Shown here: positions 1 to 11,230 of the stretch, one piece after another | Numbering within the stretch: position 1 is the first letter of the stretch | How the letters are laid out: the number at the start of each line of letters is the position of its first letter | Source: Atriophallophorus winterbourni | Lineage: Eukaryota > Platyhelminthes > Trematoda > Plagiorchiida > Microphallidae | Length of the DNA: 64,000 nucleotides | Assembly: GCA_013407085.1 (NCBI GenBank) | Contig: JACCGJ010011332.1 | Span: 1 to 64,000, forward strand | Direction of reading: 5' to 3' | Notes under the pieces: model-generated | Seen by the model: only the letters and a program-made list of their open reading frames with translations | What the model was told of the DNA's origin: nothing | The model's database searches: none | Program-made: the position numbers and the translations under genes

Positions 1-1357
1 GCTGAAGAATCAATTCTTGGTTCAGTTGATAGGGCTTCATCAATTCGAACAGTATTTAATGCAGAGTAGGCTGCATTTATATCATCATTTATGTAATTGC
101 TAAGGATTACACCTTTTGGGATTTTGTGTTTCCAGTTTTTTCCAGTTGGAAGTACAGTATCAACCTTGGTAGTCATTAGGAAGTTTATTTTCAGTGGACG
201 TGGCCCATTACCGTTGTAGTTTGCTGAGTAAGGCAGTCTGAAATTATCAACGACAACGGCCTTTTGGACGAAAATGGTATTAGCCAGAAAACTCCATTGC
301 CTGTAGTCATGCTCAGATCGCTCGTTAGTCTCAGGATTGCCTGCCAGTTCTGGAACTCCGAGAATGATGAGATTGCGATTAGATGTCTTTCGTTTGTCGT
401 ATATATTGTTCCTCCTTTCGGACCATGGAATATCAGCATGAATACGAATATTCAGTGAATTGATAGACCCAAATAGGTAAGAATTTAGTATTATGTTTTA
501 CAGGTCACCCTCATTTTCTAAGTTAACCCTCAATATTCTGGGTTATACTGATGAGGTAAATCACGCCGTCTAGTTAAACGATTCAGCGCTAACGACACTA
601 CAGTTCGAAGTTTCATAATTCCACACAGTTCCTTCCATTTTCCTTCATCGTGCGTTTGACGGTCTTTGAAGAGAGTGCATTCAGGCTCAGGAACGTCAAT
701 ACGAATGACACACAAAGAGTATGCCTCACGATTGGTGGAGATGTTATTTCGTTTCTCTAAAGCATTATCTGTTTTGGGATAAGTTGGATGTTTAACGGAC
801 AAATACTCTAATCTCAAATATCTTTCCTTGTTAACTCCGATAGACACGCTGGCTACAGGTTGCAAATGCTATATAGAAGATTAGGAGATTAGGATAATAA
901 CAAATATGTACCGCGGTAAAATCTGAATGTGATATGTTTTTGGTATTGTTTATGTTGGCCATCTTGGTCAATGCCGACCAAGGATTCACATCAATAGCGC
1001 ATGATTGATTCAAGCTCCGCAGAATCTGGACGATCCAAAATATCCGGTTTGAGAGCACACATCCCTCCTAGAGCGCTCACAACGATAGGTTGTACTCAGT
1101 TTTTGGGTGTCATTTGCAGGTTGACGGCGTGGTGTACGATCAGCAGCACCGACCAGTATATGTTCATTCCCAGCTAAAATAAGACGCTTGATATAGTGCG
1201 TCCGATCAAGAGCAATTTCGCTATAACTATTACGGGTAATTTCGAGAGTTTTCATATCTGTTTGTATTGGTCTTTGTACAGCAACTGCTCCCTGTCCAGT
1301 TGTTGATTTACTGATTTGAATCACCTTACAGTAGATCTTTTGTGATGGCGACAGCAT
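1..1357 (-). pseudogene. CR1-like LINE ORF1 (copy A), degenerate
   Basis: Minus-strand ORF1 remnant whose ORF2 would lie beyond the left edge. The start near 1357 opens an N-terminal leader with an ADRTPRR stretch, matching the ADRTRR leader of copy G at 45110. Around 530-760 it reads YSLCVIRIDVPEPE and DEGKWKELCGIMKL, matching the LSVICTNVTESQ / WHNLCSQMKL block of copy E. Around 130-430 a frame-shifted segment gives HDYRQWSFLA, VVVDNFRLPYSANYNGNG and PRPLKINFL, the conserved C-terminal RNA-binding part of ORF1. The zinc-finger part (870-1060) is unrecognisable. At least two frameshifts and several stops are present. In CR1-like elements ORF1 binds RNA and carries a PHD-like zinc finger; here it cannot be functional. 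Confidence 0.75.
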
Positions 1358-1894
1358 CTGATTTCTTTACATGACTAATTCTCTACATTTCAGTTAAATC
1401 ACAAGTATACATGCATCTGATTGCTTTTTAGTGTTTTTAGAGGCTTTGAGTATTCAAGGTTTTCTTAAGGTGACTTTAGGTGGTTGCTGGTTAGCGTGGT
1501 TGTTGAGGAATCCATTTCTTTGGACATATTGATATTCCTCGAATTTCTAGGGTGAACCATGAGAATTGAGTTCGAATTATTCGCATTCTCAGAGTATTTC
1601 CATTTCACGTAAAATAGAGCCAGTTGAGTAATATATATGGCTTGTTAGAACTAAATGCATTATCCGCTCACACCATTTCGGTAGGATGTAGTTTGTTGCT
1701 TTCATCATGCTCACAAAAGTGAAATAAAAATTAAACTAAGAATTAAATTTATTTCGTTAAGTTTAATGTGCGAACTTTGGTCATGATATTGAGCACGGTG
1801 CATGCACTGACCTGCAAACGTTTTTTTAAAAACAATACAGAGCACACACGACGGACATTATCGATTTTGCATTAGCGAAATACGTTTTTCAGTG
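1358..1894. other. AT-rich spacer, no gene seen
   Basis: No ORF, repeat or RNA gene was recognised. The stretch separates ORF1 of copy A from the RT fragment of copy B. On the minus strand ORF2 should follow ORF1, but here an ORF2 fragment lies upstream of ORF1, so these are two insertions and a junction must lie in this spacer. Confidence 0.5.
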
Positions 1895-2960
1895 ACTTGA
1901 ACAAGCTGATCAGTCAGCTAATTTTCTAACCAGGCTAATAGTCTGCCATTGATAACACAACGTTCCATCTTCTGCAAACGAATACTGTGGTTCACACGGT
2001 CAAATGCTTTCGACATATTGAGGTAGCATACATGGATATTATCCTCAACATCTACTGCTCAAGTCCAGTCGTCAAGGGTTAGCAGAAGGTTAGTAAGGCT
2101 GGAGTATCCCCTTCTAAAACCGTGTTGCGCTCCCGAAAATAGCTTATTTTCCTCAAGGTATTTGCTCAGTTTTTTTGCCACGATCCTTTCTAGTACCTTG
2201 GATACGGCGGACAACAAGGTAACAGGTCTGTAATTTGCGGGTTACGAATGTGCCCCGCCTTTGAAAATCGGGAAAATTCTACCAGATTTCCATTCAGTCG
2301 GCATGACACTTTGCGACAGCGATTCGCAGAATAACTGAGACAGAGGTTCGCATAGAGATTGTGCACAATGCTTGAGTATAATCGGGGTAATTTTATCATA
2401 ACCAGGGGATTTTCTGGGATTCAACGATAGGAGAGTTCCCAGCACCTTTTCTTTGGTGATGGTTATTGTGTCTAATGGTATAGGATGCGTTATTTCTGGA
2501 TCCATTTGTATATCCACACTTTCCTTTGGACAAAATAATGTAGCATAATAATTTGCCAGAACATCCGTGGTGTCAGCTGCATTTGTGGTCATTCCAGAGG
2601 GCTTCCGCGAGGCAGCAAATCCTGGTTTCACTGAAAACTAATTGTTCACAATTTGGTAAATAAGCTTGGGATTGCGTCTCATTTGTCTTCAGGAATAAGT
2701 TTAAATACCTGCTTTCTTATTTTTCGTAAGGTCTCCCATGTGGCATCGGTGGTTAACAGGCGATGGTTTCTCCAAGCCATATTTCGCTGTTTAATCAATT
2801 TTGGAGTGAGACTGTGGATTTTAAATTCGAATGCATTTTCACACTTTTTTGTACGAATGCTGAGTTTGAGTTGATTTTTAGGTTAAGATTGGTCAAAATG
2901 CTCGACCACTGCTATTTACTCCGATGCCTCCAATTTGCCAATCGTTAATCAAACTTAGGG
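1895..2960 (-). pseudogene. CR1-like reverse transcriptase fragment (copy B)
   Basis: The minus-strand translation over several frames reads, in order: WETLRKIRKQVFKLIPEDK (pre-RT linker, 2690-2860), RRNPKLIYQIVNN, NPRKSPGYDKITPIILKHC (RT finger, near 2400-2440), PTEWKSGRIFPIFKGG, then after a frameshift GAQHGFRRGYSSLTNLLLTL and VCYLNMSKAFDRVNHSIRLQ (RT motif A, near 1990-2030). It stops near 1895, before the FADD motif, so it is truncated at its 3' side. The nonsense codons and frameshifts make it non-functional. It most resembles the RT of copies C and G but is clearly diverged. Confidence 0.8.
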
Positions 2961-3654
2961 CGTTTGATAATTTAGATAGGCATACTTTTCTAATGATTTT
3001 TGTTTTACGCAGTTGCTGAACCTTTATCACCTGCAGTAATTCTGTATCTCTGTATATATTGAAAATATAGCCAATCAACTTGTATGAGCTTATTATAGTT
3101 TACATAACAAAATAATGTAGCATTTATTTTATGTATTGTATCTGATGACCCTTGTGTGGCGAAGCCACTATGTGATTAATAGTGATTCAAGGTAATACAA
3201 TCTAGGATCGCATCCTATATCTCATTTTCGCATGGCATCAATATTGAAATTTCATTCACAAAATAATATTTCTCTTTCAAGTGCATCACATTTTTGTTTT
3301 ACAAAATATGTAACTAATTTTCTGATATTAATCATAGAACTTGGAGAATTCATTCAAGGAAATTTTTTTATCAGGAGAATAATTAAACCGAAGAATAATA
3401 TTTTAATATCTACTACTGCAACATAAAATAATTATTGGAATGATTATAACCTTGAATACAGTGATATATTGCTACAGCATATTATGTCCAAGCATAATTT
3501 TTTACGAAAAATAATTACTAAAATGGTAAAAATATCAGTATTCGAAGCGCGCGTGCGTATGCGTGAAATTTGTTTTGAATATCATGAAATCTTCATTGAC
3601 CAATCAGATAATTTTTAATTAATATGAATCAACATTGATTCGAAAAAACATAAG
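2961..3654. other. AT-rich spacer, no gene seen
   Basis: Low-complexity AT-rich DNA with short open frames only. No homology to the other repeats in the window was recognised. Confidence 0.5.
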
Positions 3655-3659
3655 ATCGT

Positions 3660-3700
3660 TTGACGCTGTGCGGACGCATATTTTTGTGCTCTCATACTTT
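3660..3700 (+). promoter_or_regulatory. Conserved CR1 5' terminus
   Basis: The sequence GTGCGGACGCATATTTTTG followed by CTCTCAT recurs, with changes, at the 5' ends of copies E (40990-41015, minus), G (44785-44815) and H (54065-54087, minus). Non-LTR elements carry internal promoters at the extreme 5' end, so this box is a candidate promoter or initiator. That role is inferred from position and conservation only. Confidence 0.5.
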
Positions 3701-4118
3701 TGGATTTATTTCCTTACCTGCTTGTCTGAGCTGGACGGATCAGATATCATTGGACTCGTCTTCATTTGCTCGTTTGGAATATACCTGTTTCAACTTCGAA
3801 CAAGGTGAATACTTGAAAATCCAATTTTCAAGTTTTAAACCCAAATTTACCTACGCGTGAAATATCCCTGGCGATTAAGAATATCGGTCCTGTTCGGGAA
3901 CTGTTGAAAAGTCCACATCATTTCCAATCGACTGATAGTTTTTACAACTCTGTCAGATCGAAACTTGTTGAACAGCATCACGTTGATTTAAAATCGTTTG
4001 CTTTTTACCTATTGGATCGCGTCACTCCGATCCAACGCATTCACTCCACCGGTAGCTATCGGTCTATAAACAACCTCATCGCCAAGTGCACTGATTCATC
4101 ACTCGCAGGATTGTAACA

Positions 4119-5578
4119 ATGACACGAAGGATGACCTTGAAACCCCAGACAAAGAAGGCAGCACGTGTTGTCTGTCAAATCTGTAAGTGCCAGATCTCAT
4201 GTGGTTAAATGTTTTGGCTGCCTGGGTAAAATACATACCAACTGTGATAAAGCCTTAACGCAGGAAGTGGTATTGTTTATTAACAACGTTGATTTCCCAG
4301 GCGTTTGCTACGTATGTAGTGCATGTCGAAATAAACAGCCTAGTGATATAAATACAAATCTTCCCCATGAGGCAAAGCTGGAATCTCGAATAGAGATTTT
4401 AGAAAAATGTTATCGAAAACTCGAGGAAACAATTAAACCACGTTCAGTAGATACAATTGTCAACACAATTCTACCCGAAATAGATGTTGCTCAAAGCGGT
4501 AAAAAGCATGAGACAACTACACCAAAAAGCGCACCCTTAACTGAGTGTTGTGAGTGCTTATCCGGATGCAACAAAAATGGTCCTATTGATCCCAGCTTCC
4601 CGTGCTCATCATCGAATAAAATTGCGAACACCATAGCCAAGACTCCACAACGTATAGTTGCATCACACACTAACAACCAAACATTTGCCCATATTGTGAC
4701 TAAAGCAGGTAAGCGTTTGACGGGAGCACAGACGCCTACACTACAGGAGAAAGAGGAAGTCCTGAGCAAAACCGTCTCACATCATAAGGAGCCAATATAC
4801 ATATATTAAACACGGAAAGAATTTAAGCGTAATCTGTACCAATATTACTGAGTCAGAAATCACGCTCTTTCATGAAAGGCAAAAACATGACCTTGAGAAT
4901 TGGTCAGATATTTGCAATCGAATTGGCTTAGATGGTATACACCCGGTATCGGTAACTCGGCTCGCTCGTCACCCGAAGTCCCCGAACCAAGACAAACCAC
5001 GTTTGCTTAAGATCACTTTTGCCAACGAAAGGGACATGGAAAATGTCCTACTCAATTCGTATTTGCTCCAAACACAAAGTGATTCACACCAACGTATACA
5101 TGCTGACGTACCTTGGTGGGAAAGGCAACAAACACCCAATGGTCGGGATCAAGCAGCATCAAGGAGTATTATTCTGCTCGACGTTCCTGAAAATACAGCA
5201 GCCACAACGGTTTACGAAAGAAAAGAGCACGATCGTAAACAGTGGTCATTTATTGCCGAGACTATGGGCTCTTCAAATTCTGTAGTCGTCGACACATACC
5301 GAATACCTTGCTCGCCAAACTATCAAGGAAAATGTTCAAATCCACTCAAGATTACATTTTTGTCAAGTAGTATGGCAGATGCTCTCCGATCCGAACTAAA
5401 ACTATACCGAAAGAGATTACCCGATAACGTTAGATTGTGCAATCCCAAAGTTGTTGAAGTCAAATTGCAGCATTCCATTGGAAAGGCATCCGAGTCTGAC
5501 TCAAATTCGCCAGTGAAAATATCTCAACTTGCATCAAAAAACGACAAATGTCCGACGTCGACAGCGTCGGACCAATAA
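4119..5578 (+). pseudogene. CR1 copy C ORF1: PHD-like zinc-finger RNA-binding protein
   Basis: ORF1 probably starts at an ATG near 4119 or 4131, matching the MTxK starts of E and H. The first cysteine pair (CQIC, near 4173) is in one frame; a 1-nt shift near 4185 moves the remaining finger into the next frame (CFGCLGKIHTNCDKALT and CYVCSACR, 4210-4330), giving a PHD-like Cys/His pattern. A second shift near 4800 precedes LSVICTNITESEITLF, the WSDICNRIGL block, VPWWERQQ, IILLDVPEN and PLKITFLSS. The last codons (SDQ then TAA at 5576) lie inside the frameshift hairpin. The family role is RNA binding in the LINE ribonucleoprotein. Two frameshifts make it non-functional. Confidence 0.8.
5536..5572 (+). 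promoter_or_regulatory. Candidate -1 frameshift signal, CR1 copy C
   Basis: The heptamer A_AAA_AAC (5536-5542) lies in the ORF1 zero frame (codons TCA AAA AAC). A 7-nt spacer (5543-5549) separates it from a stem-loop: GTCCGACG (5550-5557), 7-nt loop, CGTCGGAC (5565-5572), a perfect 8-bp stem. ORF2 is in the -1 frame and open through the heptamer. The ORF1 stop is at 5576. This is the canonical layout of a -1 programmed frameshift site; function is inferred. An ATG at 5548 also exists in the ORF2 frame, so separate initiation cannot be excluded for this copy. Confidence 0.75.
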
Positions 5579-8400
5579 ATACTGTTACTGAGTCGTTGTT
5601 ACATGCTAAAATCTCAATAAAGTGTCTCTATACGAATGCCCAAAGTTTGTTCAATAAATTGGCTGAAATAACCGAGCTGTGCAAACGATACTCACCAGAC
5701 CTCATCGCTGTGACTGAAACCTGGTTTCAATCTTGTATGAATGAAAGGGAACTGTCGATCCCAAACATGATACTATTACGAAACGATCGTCCACGAAAAG
5801 GTGGTGGTGTGGCTTTATACTTTCACGAACGTCTTCAGTGCATGAAGATTCACGATCCCAACCTCGAATCAGAAGATACCCTCTTGTGTAGCCTTACACA
5901 GGAGTCACAAGACGACTGCATCCTTGGTATAATATATCGCTCTCCATCTTCGACGGATGCTCAAAACGACAGGGTATTAGAGGCTCTAAAATATGCTGGA
6001 GAGATGCGAAGCTCCCAATTACTGGTCATGGGAGACTTCAACCTTCCTCATCTTTTTAACAGATCGGATCATCCTCTACACACAACTGATCATAAATTCC
6101 GTGAGCTGATCGACATGATTCCACTGTATAACCATGTGTCCGACTTTACTCACAAAAGAGGATCAGAGTTACCGTCCGTTTTGGATTTAATCCTTACTTC
6201 CGGGGCAACAGCAGTTGATGGTGTTGACTACATTGCCCCTCTCGGTCGAAGTGATCATCTTGTGTTAGGTTTTGAATATGTATGCAGCGCTTGACGAGTA
6301 TGTGAGTCCGCAAAACTATTCAGAAGGATCGACTACGTGAGTTTACGTGACGCGCTTGGGTTAGTAAATTGGCGAGTGCTTGATTATCACAACACGGAAA
6401 CACATTGCACCGCAATCACAGAAAGACTTCAGTCAAACATATATCGAAATTCGCGATGTGTTAATGAACGAAGGTTAAGCGACTTTCGCTCTAAGCTTCG
6501 TAGTCGCACGAAATAATGGATCGGGCAAAGGAACTCTGCTTGGATTCAACACAGAAATACGAGTACTGATGCGTCATGGCAACAATTTTGCGGAATTCGC
6601 AACAAAGTAAACACTCTCATCAAAGAAGACAATCAAAATTACCATCGCTTTCTATCTTGGAAAATGGAAGGAAATCCTAAATTGCTTTATCGGATTGTCA
6701 ATGCTCGATCGAGCGTGAAACCAGGAGTGTTTCCTGTTCTTACTGACGAAGGATTAACAGTCTCAGCAAAGGAAACAGCTGATGCTCTCGCTCAATTTTA
6801 TGCTAAAGTATTTAGTCCGTTATCGATTCTATCGACTGAAGAATTACCGCCATCAACAGTGACGCAACAGCTGACTGAGATCAAGATAAATCCAGTGATT
6901 ATACAACGACATTTGTGTCGAATGAACCCTAGGAAATCCCCTGGAGCAGATGGGATAACTCCGACTACGCTAAAATCCTGTGATCAGCAGCTGTGTGAAC
7001 CTTTGTGTGAATTGTTCAAACATTCTCTCATTGAAGGAGTGGTGCCAACAGAGTGGAAGACAGGGGTAATTTCAGCTATCTACAAAGGCGGTAGACGTTC
7101 AGATCCCGCAAACTACCGTCCTGTCACCCTACTTCTTGTGATATCCAAAGTTCTAGAGCGGATAGTGACAGAAAATATAATTCATCACCTGGAATCACAA
7201 AATATCCTATCTGTAGCACAGCATGGTTTTCGTAAATCTCGCTCATGCTTGACAAACCTGTTGACGGTTTTAAATGACTGGACCCAAGCGGTTGACGAAG
7301 GAGCTAGCATCCACGCTTGTTATCTGGACATGTCTAGAGCTTTCGATCGAGTTGATCACTTTCGACTATTACAAAAGCTGAATCAGATGGGTATCAGCGG
7401 ACAGCTACTCATATGGCTTGAAAGTTACCTCAGTGGGCGTAAGGCGATCGTTCGAATCAACGGGGTACTATCACAGGCTATTGATGCCTCTAGTGGCGTA
7501 ACGCAAGGTTCAGTCCTCGGGCCAGTACTTTTCTTGGCTTACATCAACGACTTACCGGAGACGCTCGCATGCAAGGTGATTCTTTTCGCTGATGACATTA
7601 AACTTTGGACCCGGATAAAAACAATTGCGGACTGTGTACAGCTGCAACGTGATCTAGATGCTCTACACGAATGTGCGGTACGGAATAATTTGCCATTCAA
7701 TATCCAAAAATGCAAGGTGCTGCAAATTGGTAAGCCATTCTAGTACCAGTATCACTTTGGGCAGACTATTTTGAGCTGGACAGAATCGGAAAGGGATCTT
7801 GGAGTCTGGGTATGCGGCAGCCTGAAGAACAGCCTGCATTGTGATGTTATCTACAAGCGTGCTTCCAAGCTTCTGAGTATGCTGCGACGGATCCTCAAAA
7901 CCTTCTCGCCTGGAACTTTGCCCACCATCATGAACGCCTATATAATTCCAACCATGGAACATGCATCGCAAGCTTGGACTCCGTGGTTAAAAAAGGATAT
8001 AATATTGCTTGACAAATTATACCATCGCGCAACCAAACTCGTAAGAGGTTTCCGTAAACTAGCGTACGAGGAACGATTGCAAAAACTGAGGCTCCCCACT
8101 CCCCTCCAAAGAAGCTTTCGAAGCGATGTAATACTGACATATAAAATATTAAATACCCCACATCATCCCTTAAAACATTTATTCGAATACCGTGATTCAC
8201 GTCATACACGCAGCCACTCAGCGACACTGCAAATTCCCCACTCGCGTATCAGCTGTTGACGATATTTTCATTGTGTACGTGTCTGTTTCCTTTGGAATTC
8301 CCTCACCGAAACTCTTGTCATCTCTCCCAGCATCGAAACGTTTATTCGAAATTTGGATACTTATTTGTTGCATAACGATTTGACGACACATGCGTATTGA
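5548..8400 (+). pseudogene. CR1 copy C ORF2: AP-endonuclease / reverse transcriptase, four stops
   Basis: One continuous frame of about 950 codons interrupted only by nonsense codons: TGA 6292, TAA 6514, TAG 7741 and TGA 8257; no frameshift is needed. The endonuclease (residues 20-245) shows IKCLYTNAQSL, VTETWF with the catalytic Glu, GDFNLP, LDLILTS and GRSDH. The RT (about 440-740) shows NPRKSPGADGITP, FRKSRSCLTNLL, YLDMSRAFDRVDH, SGVTQGSVLGPVLF and the catalytic FADDIKLW. The C-terminal extension holds KDIILLDK and IPHSR-type blocks with no RNase H. The enzyme nicks target DNA and primes cDNA synthesis there. Three of the stops differ from the related copy D2 by one or two base changes. 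It is about the expected family length and closest to D1/D2. Confidence 0.9.
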
Positions 8401-8499
8401 CTCATGGTAACTATACAACTTGACTATACTTGACATTACATGTTTATTTTATACCTATTTCCTGAATGTATATTTACTATGATATGGTAATTGTGAAGC

Positions 8500-8545
8500 T
8501 ATGTGCTTTTTGTGACCATAAATTCTTAAATCTTGAATCTTGAAT
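8500..8545 (+). repeat. CR1 3'-terminal box and TGAATCT-type tail
   Basis: The box TGCTTTTTGTGACCAT is followed by imperfect tandem AATCTTG units. The same box with a different terminal repeat ends copies D2 (23310-23348), E (minus, 36220-36260) and G (56195-56237). CR1-clade LINEs end in short microsatellite-like repeats rather than poly(A), and RT recognises the 3' end. Confidence 0.7.
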
Positions 8546-8550
8546 GGTTA

Positions 8551-9130
8551 TCGACAATCGTCGATATCAATTTAAACTGTTTAGAGCAGACCTCATACTA
8601 ATCACAAGGCCTAGTTGAATCAAAAATGATGATCAAGTTACAAATTTATATGAGCCAATTTTTTGTGTAGCTGTCAGTTTTTTTCAAAATAAATTCTTGT
8701 GCTCTTAATTCTCTCAGATATTTCTGTATTTATAAATTTTGTTGGAATTTTTTAATAAAACATGCAAACTTCATGTTGTCAAAAGCGTTTTCTAATCAAG
8801 TATAGCTTTACTTCGATAAATATTCAATTAGCTTTGAAAGGAGGTGAGTTAAATGCTTTGACACATTAACATAACTAAATACCTAACGGGATATATATTG
8901 TTGTGTTCAAACCCACATCACTTACACACCACAACCGGTGTCCGATTGCTGCAGTCATCAAGTGGTGATAGTGAGATTTTTTATTGTTTCAATATTCGAG
9001 GTCATATTTTCAGCGGACTGGGGAGATTTAGGCCGGAAATGAATTCCGTAGGCCATTCCAGGTTTACGAGTATAGGCTTGCGAACATCCGGCTTATTATC
9101 AAAATAACAATTTTGCGGCAGTCCCGAGTT
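8551..9130. other. Spacer with one decayed subrepeat module
   Basis: No gene. At about 8898-8990 the sequence CACTTACACACCAC-AACCGG-GT...GTCATCAAGTGGTGA resembles the module that is tandemly repeated at 24929-25540 and 41640-41720. It is a single eroded copy. Confidence 0.45.
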
Positions 9131-10664
9131 TTAAACACACCGATTGCGTCTCGTCAATGTGGTAAACCCGTCAGACGCTAATCAAATTCATCAATCAAAT
9201 CAAACTAAACACGTAAAAGCCGATTTGTCAAGTGCGTCCATTACGCATAAGACAAAAATAATAAAAAACTGGCTAATCGTAAATAGGCATCCACAACACT
9301 GGCATGTACACTGGCATCCACATCTGTCTCGGTTGACTCCTCGATCTGATTAGTTATTCGACTTCGTGCCAGCGACACGATTCTGGCCTTCACCATACAT
9401 GGCTCGTTTGAGCGACCTTAACGAATCGCATATCGTTCGATAGCAGCGGACCTTTTTCTTTTCATCAAAATTCGACGATCTTGTCGCTCGAATCGTTCTG
9501 ATGAAATACTTCCGAGACTCTGATTATCAAGGGTTCGCGATTGTTTCCTTCTGACTTTTTGTCGCTATTGCTCTTGTGTTGTGTCGAAGATTGTTGCCAT
9601 GTACATCATTCGAAAGCTCGTAATTAACATCTTTCAATACATTTCCATAATTTAATGGAATACATTCAATTTATAATGGAATTAACGAGGTTTTTATATT
9701 TTATTTTTGACGGAATCTAAGTATCCATCATTTAAACATTTCTACAAAGAGATAAGGGAAACAAAAATAAGTGAAATAGCTTAAAGATCATCAAAGGAAC
9801 ATATCCATTGAGTGGAATATGTTTGGAACTGACATATTTCTTGTAAGTATTTGATTTCAATATGGTTTCGGATACTTTAAGTTGTTTTTTCGCGTTCCAA
9901 ATTTATTTGATCGTAATTTTGATGAGTATTCATAAAGCGCTACAGAATGGATCGAATAATATGTATACATTATGAATTATTTCTGATTATTGTAGGCAAA
10001 CATCACTTTTAGAAGAATTCTGGAGGCATATTGGATTAAAAACATGTTTGTTTCATCAGTAATGTGACTATCAATGTGGCATGATCATGCATTTGTGATC
10101 TTTTGGATTTAGATTTTATTAATGACACATATGTTAATAACCGTGTTTGAGGAAGGAATCAGATGCATCAGGGTGTGTTGCGTAGAAGTGAACGGCTTTA
10201 TTGCCTTTTGAGTTACCGTTGGTTTAATATTTTAAATTGTTCACTTGAAGAATATGACATAAAACTTTAAGAAATGAAAGCTTACATATGGTTGAATTGA
10301 ATTTATACGTTCCCAATACGCTTTGTATGAATTCATGTTTAATATGGTATACTCGAATATAAGAAACAGGATTTTGAGCTGTCACTTATAAAAGTAATTC
10401 ATTTAGGTAATGTCATCGCGAATAAAGCTGAATGTGAGTTTTCGTTGTATTATACACATTATGCCTCCAATCATAATAGAGGCATGCTTTGACTGGTTGT
10501 CGAAACATAGCTGCGCTTTAAATTTAATTATTTTATATGGTTGATTCGAATAAACCGGTTTAATTTAAACAAAGATTGGCTTAAAATGATTCAAAATTCA
10601 TTGTTAAAAAATCCATTGCATTTACCGCTTCTAATTAAAGATACAAATTCCATTTTTTTAATTG
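9131..10664. other. Noncoding AT-rich spacer
   Basis: No ORF with recognisable homology, no RNA gene and no match to the other repeat families in the window. Confidence 0.5.
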
Positions 10665-11230
10665 AACGTGTATGAAACCTAGATTTTGCAATGAATCGTT
10701 AAGAGCAAATTATTGGAAAATTTTCCTTTCTGACATTGACCATGGGGGTCAATACCAACAGAGATCGAGCATAAATTTCATTCACCTGAACAACCTTGAG
10801 CTGGCTAAGAACTGCAAACGCCATTGTGGGCGCTGCGATTGTTCTGATAGGCAGGCGCGATTAATATTAGTTGACACACTACAATTTTGTATTATACCTT
10901 AATTGTTTTATCTTGGCAGGTGTGAAGCACATCTGCTTACAGATTAGCACGATTGTATAACGAGTGCGCGCTCTAGTGGTCAGGAGCATTAATGTATTCC
11001 GATGCACATCCAGACGGCATATTGTGTGGGATATAATCCCATCCCTCTTATTGACAGCATTCCTAACAACCTGCGTAATCTCAACCGCTTTAGCGTGAAT
11101 TCGTCCCATGTATGGTTTTACACCTTGCCAGTACGTTGCTGAAAATATACATAGCGAATATGCCTCAAGGTTGAGCAGGATTATGTTTTGACAATATGTG
11201 TTAGCAACTACGTGAGTGCTCTGCATTCAA
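10665..11230 (-). mobile_element. Decayed Penelope-like element 3' end
   Basis: Base for base this region follows 18230-18680 of the Penelope-like element: ATAAATTTCATTCACCTGA, AAGAACTGCA, GGCAGGTGTGAA, CATCTGCTTACAGATTAG, TTATTGACAGCATTCCTA and CTCAACCGC. It covers the terminal noncoding repeat and the end of the GIY-YIG reading frame. The hammerhead core seen in the other copies is destroyed here (the segment reads CTTTCTGACATTGACC). It is a diverged, non-functional fragment. Confidence 0.7.

Larger units (their letters stand above)
3655..8550 (+). mobile_element. CR1-like LINE, full-length copy C
   Basis: About 4.9-kb non-LTR retrotransposon. The 5' end near 3660 (GTGCGGACGCATATTTTTG) matches the 5' ends of copies E, G and H (GTG-GGTCGCAT-TTTT type), so this copy is not 5' truncated. 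Order: 5' UTR, ORF1 (PHD-like zinc finger), a 31-nt ORF overlap carrying a frameshift-type signal, ORF2 (AP-endonuclease plus RT, no RNase H), a short 3' UTR with the box TGCTTTTTGTGACCAT, and a tail of imperfect TGAATCT repeats (8525-8545). This is the architecture of the CR1 clade. ORF1 has two frameshifts and ORF2 four nonsense codons, so the copy is dead but little eroded. Confidence 0.85.

Noticed and set aside
1010..1357. 115-codon ORF as an independent small protein gene
   Set aside because: It aligns with the leader of copy G ORF1 (ADRTPRR against ADRTRR) and sits in the expected place upstream of the ORF1 core of copy A.
4491..4769. 92-codon minus-strand ORF
   Set aside because: Antisense shadow of CR1 copy C ORF1.
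8886..8920. Possible second Smα hammerhead (GGGATATATATTGTTGTG)
   Set aside because: Only the first 18 bases resemble the SINE. No A or B box lies upstream and the GAAAC core is absent.
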